A program made the position numbers and the translations under genes. Below, piece by piece: positions 1-8,030 of a stretch of DNA of 11,931 nt; position 1 is the stretch's first letter, and the number at the start of each line of letters is the position of its first letter. A model generated the notes under the pieces. The model did no database searches, had not been told where the DNA came from, and saw nothing but the letters and a program-made list of their open reading frames with translations. Origin of the DNA: Chloroflexota bacterium (GTDB lineage Bacteria > Chloroflexota > Anaerolineae > B4-G1 > SLSP01); the NCBI GenBank assembly GCA_009908585.1, contig JAAAOZ010000362.1, forward strand, positions 1-11,931, in the 5' to 3' direction.

Positions 1-1
1 A

Positions 2-1069
2 AATTCCCAATTCGCTACTACCGACGTGCCTATGGCATTCATGGTCATGCTAAGCCTAACCTTTTGTGTCCAGTTGGTAAGAACCGGGAATTGGCATAAC
101 TACCTGCTCGCTGGTTTGGCGGCGGGATTAGCTGTTTCGACAAAGTACAATGCTGCTCCGGTATGTGTTTCTCTTGTTGTGGCGCATAGCTTGCGCTCAT
201 ACCCCGATCTTATAGATTGGCGTTTGATTCTAGGAATTGGAGCCGCGGTGGTTGGTTTTGCGGCTGGGACACCTTTTGCTTTTGTTGAATTTGATACGTT
301 CTGGTCGGATATCACCTTTGAGTTGGAGCACTACGCCGTCGGACACGCGGGAAATGAAGGAAAAGATACGTGGTGGTGGATCATCCGAGTCCTTGTCATT
401 GGGGAAGCTCTTCTGTTGCCTTGGGGCGTGCTTGGGATGCTCGTTAGCTCGGTTAAGCGCCGTAGTGAATCCCTGCCCCTTTCCGTGTTTTTCTTGCTGT
501 ACTACGGTTTGATGGCGCGTCAGATTGTTCGATTCAGCCGTAACTTAGTGGTTCTCATCCCTGTACTAGCGGTCCTCAGTGCCGGCTTTATTAGATTTGT
601 CCTTAGACGCACGCATGCGTTTGAGTCTGCTAAGTTTATTCGAGTAGGGGTGGCTGTGGTGATAGCTGGAAGCCTTATGTTTCCGTTTACAAACGTGATC
701 AAGCGAGACCTCTTGTTGTCTCAGAAAGATGTCAGGACAATTGCTGCTGAGTGGATTACCTCCCATATCTCGCCTGAAGTGCGGATTGCGGGTGAGTCCT
801 ATACCCCATCTTTGAGTCCAGAAGTTTATGACATTAAGTACTTCAATCGCGCCATAGAGCATGAACCAACATGGTATGAAAAGCAAGGCTTCGATTATTT
901 GATGCTCAGTTCCGGGATGTATGAACGTTTTTATCTCCAGGCTGAGAAGTATTCGCACGAGGTTGTTGAATATAATAGATTTTTTAATAATTTCGAGAAA
1001 GTGATAAAGTTCAGCGGACCGATGATGGGGAGTCCTCAGGGCGAGATCGTCATCTTGAGAGTCCGCTAA
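2..1069 (+). CDS. GT39/ArnT-like membrane glycosyltransferase, 5'-truncated by the window edge
   Basis: This is the C-terminal part (about 355 codons seen) of a polytopic membrane glycosyltransferase of the GT39/PMT/ArnT type, which moves a sugar from a polyprenyl-phosphate carrier onto a lipid, protein or glycan outside the membrane. The frame is open from base 2, and a GTG at 26 and ATG at 32 are internal, so the true start lies upstream. The first visible residues, NSQFATTDVPMAF, match the conserved 'ATTD.P' segment after an early membrane helix in this family. A 'GLAVSTKYNA' loop and 'TPFAF...EHYAVGHAG' follow, both typical of bacterial GT39 proteins. About eight hydrophobic segments are visible, then a soluble tail (WITSHI...WYEKQGFDYLMLSSGMYERF) resembling the C-terminal domain of these enzymes. 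The stop is 2 nt before the next gene, so the two are probably co-transcribed. Acceptor and sugar cannot be read from the sequence. Confidence 0.85.
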   Translation, partial: NSQFATTDVPMAFMVMLSLTFCVQLVRTGNWHNYLLAGLAAGLAVSTKYNAAPVCVSLVVAHSLRSYPDLIDWRLILGIGAAVVGFAAGTPFAFVEFDTFWSDITFELEHYAVGHAGNEGKDTWWWIIRVLVIGEALLLPWGVLGMLVSSVKRRSESLPLSVFFLLYYGLMARQIVRFSRNLVVLIPVLAVLSAGFIRFVLRRTHAFESAKFIRVGVAVVIAGSLMFPFTNVIKRDLLLSQKDVRTIAAEWITSHISPEVRIAGESYTPSLSPEVYDIKYFNRAIEHEPTWYEKQGFDYLMLSSGMYERFYLQAEKYSHEVVEYNRFFNNFEKVIKFSGPMMGSPQGEIVILRVR

Positions 1070-1071
1070 CG

Positions 1072-3138
1072 ATGGATAAAATCAAGACGTGGGGCAACGC
1101 AGACAAGACGAAGTCTGAATCTCACCAGGATTCTAATGTTCTTGAATCTATATGGGTGATGCTCGCAGCGACATTGACAACTTGGAGCCTGCTCGCTGTA
1201 GGTTTAGCCCAATTAGGCATTTTTCGACGGTGGACTCTCTTGCTTGTGAGTATAGTCGCCTTTGCAGTCAATGGGTTTTTTTGGCGAGTTTATTCTCCTT
1301 CTTCTGAAAGCACTTTTCAACAGCGAGAGGTAGGGTTTCTTTTCTTGCTGCTTGTATTTGGGCTTTTGCTTCTCTGTTGGCCAGCGGAGCATTTCCCGCA
1401 AATGGGTGATTCATCCATTTATCCTCAAACAGCCGCAAAGCTGATCCAAACGGGTGGACTTACCTATCACTATAGCCCCTTGGATGGCTTACCCCAGAGA
1501 GCCAAACGGTTGTTCTATGTTCCCTCTGATGAACAATTCGCTCAAGTCGATGTGCAATCCTATGCAGGACTTCTCTACGGGGCTTACTATGTGATGGACC
1601 CTGAGCAGAATACCATTGTCTCCTCCCGTCCCCCGTTAGCTATTGTGTGGATGGGAGCGTTTGGAATGTTGGCCGGTCCCCATGGTATGCTCTACGTCAC
1701 GCCTCTATTTAGTATAGCTAGCCTGATCACGATTTACTTCCTGGGAAAAAGGTTGTTTGATGCGGGGAGTGGCGCGTTGGCTGTGATATGGCTTCTGATG
1801 AGTTTCCCCCAACTTCACTTTGCCCGGGCGCCCTTTGCAGAGATGCTGGGACAGTTCTTTGTCTTGATTGCGCTTTATGCCTGGATCGCCTATCTGCAGG
1901 ATCATCGCTTGGGGTATATTGTGTTGGGGGTTGCCGCTGTAGCGGCAGGATTTGCCGCTCGATTGGATGTTCTCCTTGTTCTGCCCATATTATGTCTCTT
2001 TCTTGTGCTACTAGTTGTGCGCAGCGATTGGAAAGGGTTAATCGTGGGAGTCGTCAGCTTAGGAGGGGCAATTGCATTCACGGTGTGGACGATAAATCGG
2101 CCATACGTGGGAGCTACGGGTGAATTATCGTTGACGTGGCAGCTGCGATTTCTCCGTCAACTGAGCGTTCCGTTAGCGATTAGGATTGGATTGGGAGGGC
2201 TACTGGGATCTGCCTTGGTGGTGTGGCTGATCCGTTGTATACCGGCAGATCGTCTTAAAAGGTTAGGACGTATAGCATGCTCGCTAGCCGTGATTTTGGG
2301 CATTGGCTATGCCTTGCACATCCGACCCCTGATGCCAGAATACGTGACAGCGGGGGGACAGGTGTTTCCCACGCATAACGAAGAATTGATGGCTATTGCA
2401 GCTCAGTATATAAGCCCGTTTTTCTTTTGGTTGGCAGCTTTGGGAATGCTCATCATTTTCTGGCAATGCACCATTTCGACGGAACGAGCACTCTTGGTGT
2501 TCTTTGCCCTATCCTTCGGCGGTATGTTTTTCTGGAAGTACACGACAGCAAGAGTATATCCAGTGGCATTAAGGCGACTGGTACCCGAGGTTTTACCAAG
2601 CTTCTCCTTGCTTGGAGCCTTCGCTTTGCGGTGGATAGGTAAGAGACCTCGCGGGCGATGGATAGCGACCGCCATGGCGGGATTAGTTGCTGTGTTGCTG
2701 ATAAGCGTTTCGGGTCGTTATTGGTTTCATCAGGGAGCATTGGGAGCTTGGAGAACCTTGGGCCAGTTCGATGATTATCTTTCGTCGGATGCTGTCATCC
2801 TTTTTGAGCCACGTGGGGAAGGCTCAGTTGTGGGGTGGTTTGCATCGCCTTTGTGGTCTTTCCACCAGCGTCATGCGTTATTGTTGAACAGCGATGAGAT
2901 CGATGGTGATCTCCTTGACAATGCTATAGAGTTTTGGCAGGCTCAAGGTCGCGATGTTTACTTGGCTTCTCAACAAGATCCATTGGATTGGTGGCCGGGA
3001 GAATTCCAGGGCTGCAAAGAGACTGAAGTGACTTGGAAATCCAGCATCATCGGTGAGTCTCAGCGCTTTCCTCCTTACGTATGGCGCTTTGATTTTAAAT
3101 TTCCCATCTATAAGTTGGGCAGGGATAATCGCCCTTAA
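1072..3138 (+). CDS. GT39/ArnT-like membrane glycosyltransferase
   Basis: A 688-residue integral membrane protein, probably a polyprenyl-phosphate-sugar-dependent glycosyltransferase of the GT39/PMT family. After a charged N-terminus of about 25 residues there are two helices (about 28-70), a third near 87-103, and then a large loop starting 'FPQMGDSSIYPQTAAKLIQTGG'. The aspartate there (D113) sits where the family has its catalytic acidic residue in the first extracytoplasmic loop. 'SSRPPLAIVW' (184-193) and 'ARAPFAEMLGQF' (251-262, E257) correspond to the conserved P-x-E region, and 'GFAARLDVLLVLP' follows. Many more helices run to about residue 555, and the last 130 residues form a soluble tail. 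ATG 1072 is 2 nt after the upstream stop. It is only distantly like the preceding gene, so it is more probably a second transferase with a different substrate than a recent duplicate. The family call is good, the substrate unknown. Confidence 0.85.
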   Translation: MDKIKTWGNADKTKSESHQDSNVLESIWVMLAATLTTWSLLAVGLAQLGIFRRWTLLLVSIVAFAVNGFFWRVYSPSSESTFQQREVGFLFLLLVFGLLLLCWPAEHFPQMGDSSIYPQTAAKLIQTGGLTYHYSPLDGLPQRAKRLFYVPSDEQFAQVDVQSYAGLLYGAYYVMDPEQNTIVSSRPPLAIVWMGAFGMLAGPHGMLYVTPLFSIASLITIYFLGKRLFDAGSGALAVIWLLMSFPQLHFARAPFAEMLGQFFVLIALYAWIAYLQDHRLGYIVLGVAAVAAGFAARLDVLLVLPILCLFLVLLVVRSDWKGLIVGVVSLGGAIAFTVWTINRPYVGATGELSLTWQLRFLRQLSVPLAIRIGLGGLLGSALVVWLIRCIPADRLKRLGRIACSLAVILGIGYALHIRPLMPEYVTAGGQVFPTHNEELMAIAAQYISPFFFWLAALGMLIIFWQCTISTERALLVFFALSFGGMFFWKYTTARVYPVALRRLVPEVLPSFSLLGAFALRWIGKRPRGRWIATAMAGLVAVLLISVSGRYWFHQGALGAWRTLGQFDDYLSSDAVILFEPRGEGSVVGWFASPLWSFHQRHALLLNSDEIDGDLLDNAIEFWQAQGRDVYLASQQDPLDWWPGEFQGCKETEVTWKSSIIGESQRFPPYVWRFDFKFPIYKLGRDNRP

Positions 3139-3150
3139 ACTAGACATAGC

Positions 3151-3160
3151 GGAAGAAGGA
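3151..3160 (+). promoter_or_regulatory. Ribosome binding site for the GT4 gene starting at 3170
   Basis: GGAAGAAGGA ends 9 nt before ATG 3170. The open frame extends upstream to 3053 inside the preceding gene, but that extension shares no family sequence. This site and the GT4-typical N-terminus 'MDILHVVHGYFPALGGSE' fix the start at 3170. Confidence 0.7.
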
Positions 3161-3169
3161 TATACCAAT

Positions 3170-4405
3170 ATGGATATCTTGCACGTTGTGCACGGATACT
3201 TTCCTGCCTTAGGCGGAAGCGAGCGGTTGATACAGCGCATATCCGAGAACTTAGTTGATCGCTTCAATGATCATGTGACAGTTTGTACAGCAAACGGTTA
3301 TAACACAGAGGCTTTTGTTGATCCCTCACAGCCTCTGTTACCCCCGGGCGAGTTTGATTTAAATGGCGTCCATGTACGGCGTTTCCCTGTCTTTAATCGC
3401 TTAGGACGGGTGTTATTCCCCTTACAAGAATGGGCCTATCGATTGGGGCTACCGGGGAATCAATATCTGCGTACTTGGTACGGAGGCCCCATAATACCTG
3501 GGCTGAGACGCTATGTGGAGAATTTCAGCGGGGATGTAGTGGCTGCAACAGCGTTTCCGCTGCTCCATATGTACACAACCTTGAGAGGTTGTAAATGTGC
3601 CAATACCCCCATAGTCTTTCATGGAGCATTGCACCCTTTAAACGATTGGGGATTCAATCGCCCGATGATTTACAAAGCTATTTCTCAAGCTGATGCTTAC
3701 ATTGCCAATTCGGACTATGAGCGCACTTATTTAGTTGAATCGCATCAGATATGCCCTGAGAAGATCTCAGTAATCGGTGTAGGGGTGGATGTAGATCGAT
3801 TTGAGCGAGCCGATGGTGGCAATGTCCGCCAAAGCCATGATCTTGATGACCATCTATTAGTGGCTTTCATTGGTCAACAGGGCCGAAACAAGGGGATTGA
3901 CACCTTAATTTTGTCAATGAAGGATGTTTGGCTGGAAATGCCTGAGGTACGGCTCCTCATCGCCGGGGCCAAGACACACTTTACCTCTCAGCTTCAAAAC
4001 ATGATTTGCACTCAATTGTCTCCCTCTGAACAGGATCATATTATTTACCTCCATAATTTCGCCGAGGAAGAAAAACCCGATCTTTTTGCTGCTTGTGATG
4101 TCTTCGCTTATCCTTCTCGATATGAGTCGTTTGGCATTTCTTTCATCGAAGCCTGGGCTGCTGGGAAGCCAGTGGTAGGCTGTCGGGCAGGTGCTGTGCC
4201 CAGTGTCGTTAGCGATGGTGTTGATGGCCTCTTGGTGCCTATGGATAATCCAATTGCTTTGGGTAAGACATTATTACATCTTTTGAAATTCCCAGATTTA
4301 AGACGGCAATTGGGACAGGCTGGGCGGGAGAAGGTCTTGAGGCGCTATACTTGGGAGATTGTGACGTCTCGTTGGCGTAGAGTGTATGAGAGGGTGTTGT
4401 CGTGA
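3170..4405 (+). CDS. GT4 family glycosyltransferase with canonical E-x7-E motif
   Basis: A 411-residue cytoplasmic GT-B glycosyltransferase of family GT4 (retaining, nucleotide-sugar donor). The N-terminal domain opens with a beta-strand and 'GYFPALGGSERL', the Gly-rich acceptor-side loop of GT4 enzymes. The C-terminal Rossmann domain contains 'FIGQQGRNKGIDTLI', then 'ADLF'-type 'PDLFAACDVFAYPSRYESFGISFIEAW'. Here E319 and E327 form the E-x7-E motif that contacts the donor. 'AAGKPVVGCRAGAVPSVVSDGVDGLL' follows, the usual ribose/diphosphate-binding region. The start at ATG 3170 is chosen over the longer frame because of its Shine-Dalgarno and family fit. It lies 31 nt after the GT39 gene and 12 nt before the next transferase, within a single operon. 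It probably adds one residue to a lipid-linked glycan or polysaccharide; the sugar is not determinable. Confidence 0.92.
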   Translation: MDILHVVHGYFPALGGSERLIQRISENLVDRFNDHVTVCTANGYNTEAFVDPSQPLLPPGEFDLNGVHVRRFPVFNRLGRVLFPLQEWAYRLGLPGNQYLRTWYGGPIIPGLRRYVENFSGDVVAATAFPLLHMYTTLRGCKCANTPIVFHGALHPLNDWGFNRPMIYKAISQADAYIANSDYERTYLVESHQICPEKISVIGVGVDVDRFERADGGNVRQSHDLDDHLLVAFIGQQGRNKGIDTLILSMKDVWLEMPEVRLLIAGAKTHFTSQLQNMICTQLSPSEQDHIIYLHNFAEEEKPDLFAACDVFAYPSRYESFGISFIEAWAAGKPVVGCRAGAVPSVVSDGVDGLLVPMDNPIALGKTLLHLLKFPDLRRQLGQAGREKVLRRYTWEIVTSRWRRVYERVLS

Positions 4406-4417
4406 GGTTGAGTTAGC

Positions 4418-5791
4418 GTGACAAGAGATCATTTGCCCATTGTGGCCCTTGTTCCTAATGACGCAGTTGGTGCGTATATGGCGGGCCCCGGCGTTCGATA
4501 TTGGGAATTTGCTCGTGTCTTAGGGGCGAAGTTTCGAGTGAAGCTGATCGTGCCGCCCTTTGTGACGATGGAGAAGGTTTGTTCTCTGGAGAGTTTACCG
4601 ACCGACATACACATTTGCGATAACGAACGGGATTTCCTCTCCTTGATCGGAGCTTGTGACCTTATTGTCACAAGAGGGATTGTCTTGACCGCTTATCCCT
4701 CTTTGATCGAACTGAATAAGCCCTTGGTGATAGACTTGTATGGCCCGTTCTTGTTGGAGGGGCTACAACAAGGCGTCGATTCCCCGCTGCTTGAAAAGAT
4801 GGTTTCGTATGAGGATAATCTGGAGGCGCTCAAACTTCAACTCCAAGCTGGGGATTTCTTTATATGTGCCAGTGAAAAACAACGTGACTACTGGTTGGGT
4901 ATGCTTTCGGTCTTGGGGCGTGTCAATCCATATACCTACGAACAAGATGTCACTTTGCGTCATCTCATCGACGTGGTACCTTTTGGATTGCCCAAGGAGG
5001 CGCCGCAACACACACACTCTGTGTTAAAAGGGACCTATAAAACCATCGCGGCCGATGATAAAGTGATTCTGTGGGGCGGAGGGATCTGGAGTTGGCTGGA
5101 TGCGTTGACGTTGATAAAATCTATGGCAGTTATCCTCCAGAAACGCGATGATGTGAAACTTTTCTTTATGGGCATCAAGCGCCCTAATGCAGAAGGTGGG
5201 GGGCGGGAAGCGGTAGAGCAGGCGATCGCCCTTAGCAGAGAGCTAGGTCTCTACGACCGCTATATTTTCTTCAATGACTGGGCGCCTTATGAAGATCGAC
5301 AGAACTATCTGTTGGAAGCTGATATTGGGGTCAGTTTGCACCTAGATCACATCGAGACGCGCTTTTCCTTCAGGACGCGGTTACTCGACTATCTGTGGGC
5401 GGGATTACCTACCGTCGCCACGGCTGGGGATGTGCTGAGTGGCATATTGGCCGATGAGGGATTGGCCTACCTGGTGGAACCAGGTGATGCGGATGGGGTG
5501 GCGCAGGCGATTATCTCTGTGTTGGATAAACCTGACTTGCGGGCTGAATATGCACCAGCTTTCCGACGAGTAGCGGAGCGTTATCGTTGGGAGGAGGTGA
5601 CGCAACCGCTGGTAGGTTTTTGCGAGGCTCCTTATCTAGCTCCTGATAAAGATTACGTGCATCAAAGGCCCCAAGTGGGTAAAAGACAACGTAATCTGGT
5701 TGCTAAAAGTTGGCGTGCCTTGCGCTTGGGAGGAATAGCAGGACTCATAAGACAAGGCCGCGAGTACATTCGTTGGCAGATGAAGAAATAA
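4418..5791 (+). CDS. GT4-like (GT-B) glycosyltransferase with altered E-x7-E motif
   Basis: A 457-residue soluble GT-B glycosyltransferase, last gene of the + strand operon. The N-terminal domain has 'MAGPGVRYWEFARVL' (21-35), a signature of a group of surface-polysaccharide GT4-like transferases, and 'VIDLYGPFLLEG' (104-115). The C-terminal domain starts at 'VILWGGGIWSWLDALTLI' (216-233) and has 'ADIGVSLHLDHIETRFSFRT' then 'RLLDYLWAGLPTVATAGD'. Aligned to the E-x7-E motif, the second Glu becomes D324 and the first becomes F316, so the donor site differs from classic GT4. A basic C-terminal tail (KRQRNLVAKSWRALRLGG... RQGREYIRWQMKK) could form an amphipathic membrane contact; that is an inference. 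The start is GTG 4418, with GAGG at 4404-4407 overlapping the upstream TGA, giving likely translational coupling. The downstream gene is convergent only 7 nt away. Confidence 0.88.
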   Translation: MTRDHLPIVALVPNDAVGAYMAGPGVRYWEFARVLGAKFRVKLIVPPFVTMEKVCSLESLPTDIHICDNERDFLSLIGACDLIVTRGIVLTAYPSLIELNKPLVIDLYGPFLLEGLQQGVDSPLLEKMVSYEDNLEALKLQLQAGDFFICASEKQRDYWLGMLSVLGRVNPYTYEQDVTLRHLIDVVPFGLPKEAPQHTHSVLKGTYKTIAADDKVILWGGGIWSWLDALTLIKSMAVILQKRDDVKLFFMGIKRPNAEGGGREAVEQAIALSRELGLYDRYIFFNDWAPYEDRQNYLLEADIGVSLHLDHIETRFSFRTRLLDYLWAGLPTVATAGDVLSGILADEGLAYLVEPGDADGVAQAIISVLDKPDLRAEYAPAFRRVAERYRWEEVTQPLVGFCEAPYLAPDKDYVHQRPQVGKRQRNLVAKSWRALRLGGIAGLIRQGREYIRWQMKK

Positions 5792-5798
5792 AAATCCT

Positions 5799-6827
5799 CT
5801 AGTGGAATTTGTCCTTCCTCTCGTTTAGCGATATTTCTTTATACACGCTCTCAAAAGAGGTAATCATCCCTTCCATTGAGAAATCCCGCTTTCCCCACGT
5901 CCGAGCGGCATCTTGCAGCTGACCGTACTCCCTCCTCAATGGTTCGACCATCGATAGAACCTCCTGGGAAGTCACGTCTTCCACCACCACGCCACACCCT
6001 TTCTCCTCCACATACGCCGCCATCGGGATCGCCCGGCTGACGATCACCGGCTTCCCCGCCGCTAACGACTCGAGCAGGGAATGAGGATACGCTTTCACAA
6101 GGTCCGGTGCGTCCGCCAGGACGATGCTGGCGTGCACCCTGGCCAACACCTGATTCACGTCCACAAGCCGGTTCAGCACCGTCACCTGCGCTTGCAGTCC
6201 CCTCGCCGCTACTCGCTCTGTCATCTCCTCCGCCAGCACCCCCCGCCACAGGAAAACCAGGCGCAGGCGCGGTTCCCGCTGCGCTGCCTCTAACAGCGCC
6301 TCGATGCCCTTGGTGCGGAACTGGCGCCTCGTCCACGGCGCCGATCCGACCATCAGCCGGATTTCTGATCCCAACGTCAGAGGCGTGTGGGTAAAGCGGT
6401 TGACGTCAATCCCCGGCCGGGTCAGATATACGTTTCCCAGGCCCCATCCCCGAAGCCGGGCTAAGCTCGCTTCGTCCGTGACGGTGATGGCAGCTAACTT
6501 GGCGAAGAAAGAGACGTTCGGTCGCCGCGTGACGCCGCCGGTCAGTGAATAGACCACCGGTCGCCGCACCATCCGCAGAATCGGGAAAGGGAAGGGGTCG
6601 GGGTTGTAGAGATGGTGAATATGGGTATCGGCCTCCCCAGCCCGTAACTGGATCAGCTTGTGGAACCCGAACAATAGTCGGGGAATATAGATGGGCGCGT
6701 GTTGATTGGGATTCAGATAAATCGTTCGCCCGCCAAAGCGCCGTTGCAGTGCTCTAATCTCTTGTGATATCGCCTCAGCCTGCGGGATGGGAGGAGGCAG
6801 GATGGTCAGGTGGTAAAGGATCTTCAT
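5799..6827 (-). CDS. GT4-like (GT-B) glycosyltransferase
   Basis: A 342-residue GT-B glycosyltransferase, second gene of the - strand operon. The N-terminus 'MKILYHLTILPPPIPQAEAI' resembles GT4 proteins, followed by 'HIHHLYNPDPFPFPILR' and 'PVVYSLTGGV'. 'TRPGIDVNRF' (136-145) is the typical inter-domain 'PNGVD..RF' loop. The C-terminal domain shows 'LMVGSAPWTRRQFRTKGIEA', 'DAPDLVKAYPHSLLESLAAG' and 'KPVIVSRAIPMAAYVEEKGCG'. In the E-x7-E position the second Glu is E253 but the first is Lys (K245), a departure from the canonical motif. ATG at 6827 overlaps the upstream TGA by four bases (ATGA), so translation is probably coupled to the GT2 gene. The product ends 7 nt from the convergent + strand gene. 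It likely acts on the same glycan as the GT2 enzyme; sugar and acceptor are unknown. Confidence 0.88.
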   Translation of the reverse strand: MKILYHLTILPPPIPQAEAISQEIRALQRRFGGRTIYLNPNQHAPIYIPRLLFGFHKLIQLRAGEADTHIHHLYNPDPFPFPILRMVRRPVVYSLTGGVTRRPNVSFFAKLAAITVTDEASLARLRGWGLGNVYLTRPGIDVNRFTHTPLTLGSEIRLMVGSAPWTRRQFRTKGIEALLEAAQREPRLRLVFLWRGVLAEEMTERVAARGLQAQVTVLNRLVDVNQVLARVHASIVLADAPDLVKAYPHSLLESLAAGKPVIVSRAIPMAAYVEEKGCGVVVEDVTSQEVLSMVEPLRREYGQLQDAARTWGKRDFSMEGMITSFESVYKEISLNERKDKFH

Positions 6828-7756
6828 TGTCTCGCATTCTTGGCTTTACGACCTGAATCTGATCTCAGCACCCGTTCGTTCTGACCTCCAAAGCGCCCCT
6901 GCAAGCCGTCCACCAGGCCCAGCCACACAGCCCGACGGGTGGCTGTTTCGCCCGTCAACCACAGTTTGACGCTCAGTGCCAGGCTGTAGCTTGCCCAAAA
7001 GCCGATCAACCATAGTCGGGGGAGGGCGTGATAAAATTTGCGAATGTAGAGGAATCGATTGCGAATGATATAGTAAGGATACAGCGCACTTCGATACCTG
7101 GCGGAACGACGGATGCGATGGTAGGCGCGGGCACGGGCGTCAATGATGCACCGGTATCCGGCGGACTGTCGAGCGCGCCGGCACAGATCGGCCAGTTCTG
7201 TGCTGAAGAAATACGCTTCATCCAGCAGCCCCACGGTTTTGAACACCGCCGGGCGGATGAGGATGGCCGTCCCCGACATGGTCGCCACTTCCTGCTGTTC
7301 CGCTCGGGGAAACGTGTCGATGCGCGTTTGGTGATGTAAAACCGGATTCTTTGCCCCGGCCGAGATGAAGGTGTGAGCCTCGTCAGCGTCAAACAGGAGC
7401 GGTCCCACAAAGCCGATGTCATCGCTCGCTTGCAAGGTGTGCAGCATGTGAATCACGCTGCTTTCGTCAATCAGAGCGTCGTTGTTCAACAATAGGATCG
7501 GCACATCCCCGGCTTGAAGCGCGGCTTGAATGCCTCGATTGACGCCGCCGGAGAAGCCTAGGTTCACCTCGTTGCGAATGATGCGTGCTTCCGGGTAGGC
7601 GCGGGCTATTGCTGCGATGTCATCCTTGGCCGAAGCGTTGTCCACAATCCAGATCGTTGGGCGCAGTTGCTCCCAGGCCAGGATATCGCGGATACAGCGC
7701 ATCGTGTCCTCCGCTGCATTCCAGTTCAGTATGATGATGGCTAATTCTGTTTTCAC
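6824..7756 (-). CDS. GT2 family glycosyltransferase (rhamnosyltransferase-like)
   Basis: A GT-A glycosyltransferase of family GT2 (inverting, nucleotide-sugar donor), about 310 residues from the preferred start. It has 'LAIIILNWNAAEDTMRCI' at the N-terminus, the donor-binding 'IWIVDNAS' (D39), 'RNEVNLGFSGGVNRGI' (61-76) and the DxD-equivalent 'LLLNNDAL' (D93). 'SGTAILIRPAVFKTVGLLDE' and 'FFSTELADLCRRAR' follow. The usual 'E-D-V-D-L' catalytic segment reads E-L-A-D-L, keeping E187. A hydrophobic stretch near the C-terminus (LWLIGFWASYSLALSVKLWL) suggests membrane association, as in rhamnosyltransferase-like GT2 proteins. Start: the frame is open to 7951, but that extension looks non-coding. 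A promoter places transcription near 7778, so GTG 7756, preceded by GAGAGAG, is favoured. ATG 7771 would leave a 7-nt leader and add five residues. It is the first gene of the operon, with an ATGA overlap to the next. Confidence 0.87.
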   Translation of the reverse strand: MKTELAIIILNWNAAEDTMRCIRDILAWEQLRPTIWIVDNASAKDDIAAIARAYPEARIIRNEVNLGFSGGVNRGIQAALQAGDVPILLLNNDALIDESSVIHMLHTLQASDDIGFVGPLLFDADEAHTFISAGAKNPVLHHQTRIDTFPRAEQQEVATMSGTAILIRPAVFKTVGLLDEAYFFSTELADLCRRARQSAGYRCIIDARARAYHRIRRSARYRSALYPYYIIRNRFLYIRKFYHALPRLWLIGFWASYSLALSVKLWLTGETATRRAVWLGLVDGLQGRFGGQNERVLRSDSGRKAKNARQ

Positions 7757-7784
7757 GTGGCTCTCTCTCATTTGACGTTTGAAA

Positions 7785-7813
7785 ATTTTAACATAGGATA
7801 CCTCCGAGGTCAA
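7785..7813 (-). promoter_or_regulatory. Sigma70-type promoter of the GT2/GT4 operon
   Basis: Read on the - strand, the -35 is TTGACC (7813-7808, 5/6 to consensus) and the -10 is TAAAAT (7790-7785, 5/6), with exactly 17 bp between them. The predicted +1 is an A at about 7778, 22 nt before GTG 7756. It is the best promoter in the window. A 12-bp inverted repeat lies just upstream. Confidence 0.75.
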
Positions 7814-7827
7814 AGAGAAGTATGATG

Positions 7828-7889
7828 GGCAAACGAAGCAGGACCAGAGGCTGGAGATGCACGAGATTTCACACCTAGCTTCGTTTGCC
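7828..7889. repeat. 12-bp perfect inverted repeat upstream of the GT2 promoter
   Basis: GGCAAACGAAGC at 7828-7839 is exactly complementary to GCTTCGTTTGCC at 7878-7889, with 38 nt between. A further pair, GGTCAA (7808-7813, the promoter -35 box) and TTGACC (7890-7895), lies outside it. It could be a bipartite operator, a transcribed hairpin, or the ends of a tiny mobile-element relic. Confidence 0.65.
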
Positions 7890-7893
7890 TTGA

Positions 7894-7916
7894 CCCTGGT
7901 TGAGCACGCCCCAGGG
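7894..7916. repeat. 6-bp stem hairpin
   Basis: CCCTGG (7894-7899) pairs with CCAGGG (7911-7916) across an 11-nt loop. It directly adjoins the 12-bp inverted repeat. It has no T-tract in either direction, so it is not a standard terminator. Confidence 0.4.
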
Positions 7917-8030
7917 CACCGAAAGCGATTTTCCCAGTCGATCTGCTTCAAATTTCATGACGTCTGAATGGTTATTGGCTCTTGTCGATTTTTAGGTGAA
8001 ATGTATCTGTTTAGTTTTCTAAGCAGACTA

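Noticed and set aside
7772..7951. N-terminal extension of the GT2 gene
   Set aside because: It runs through the promoter and an inverted repeat and does not resemble GT2 sequence.
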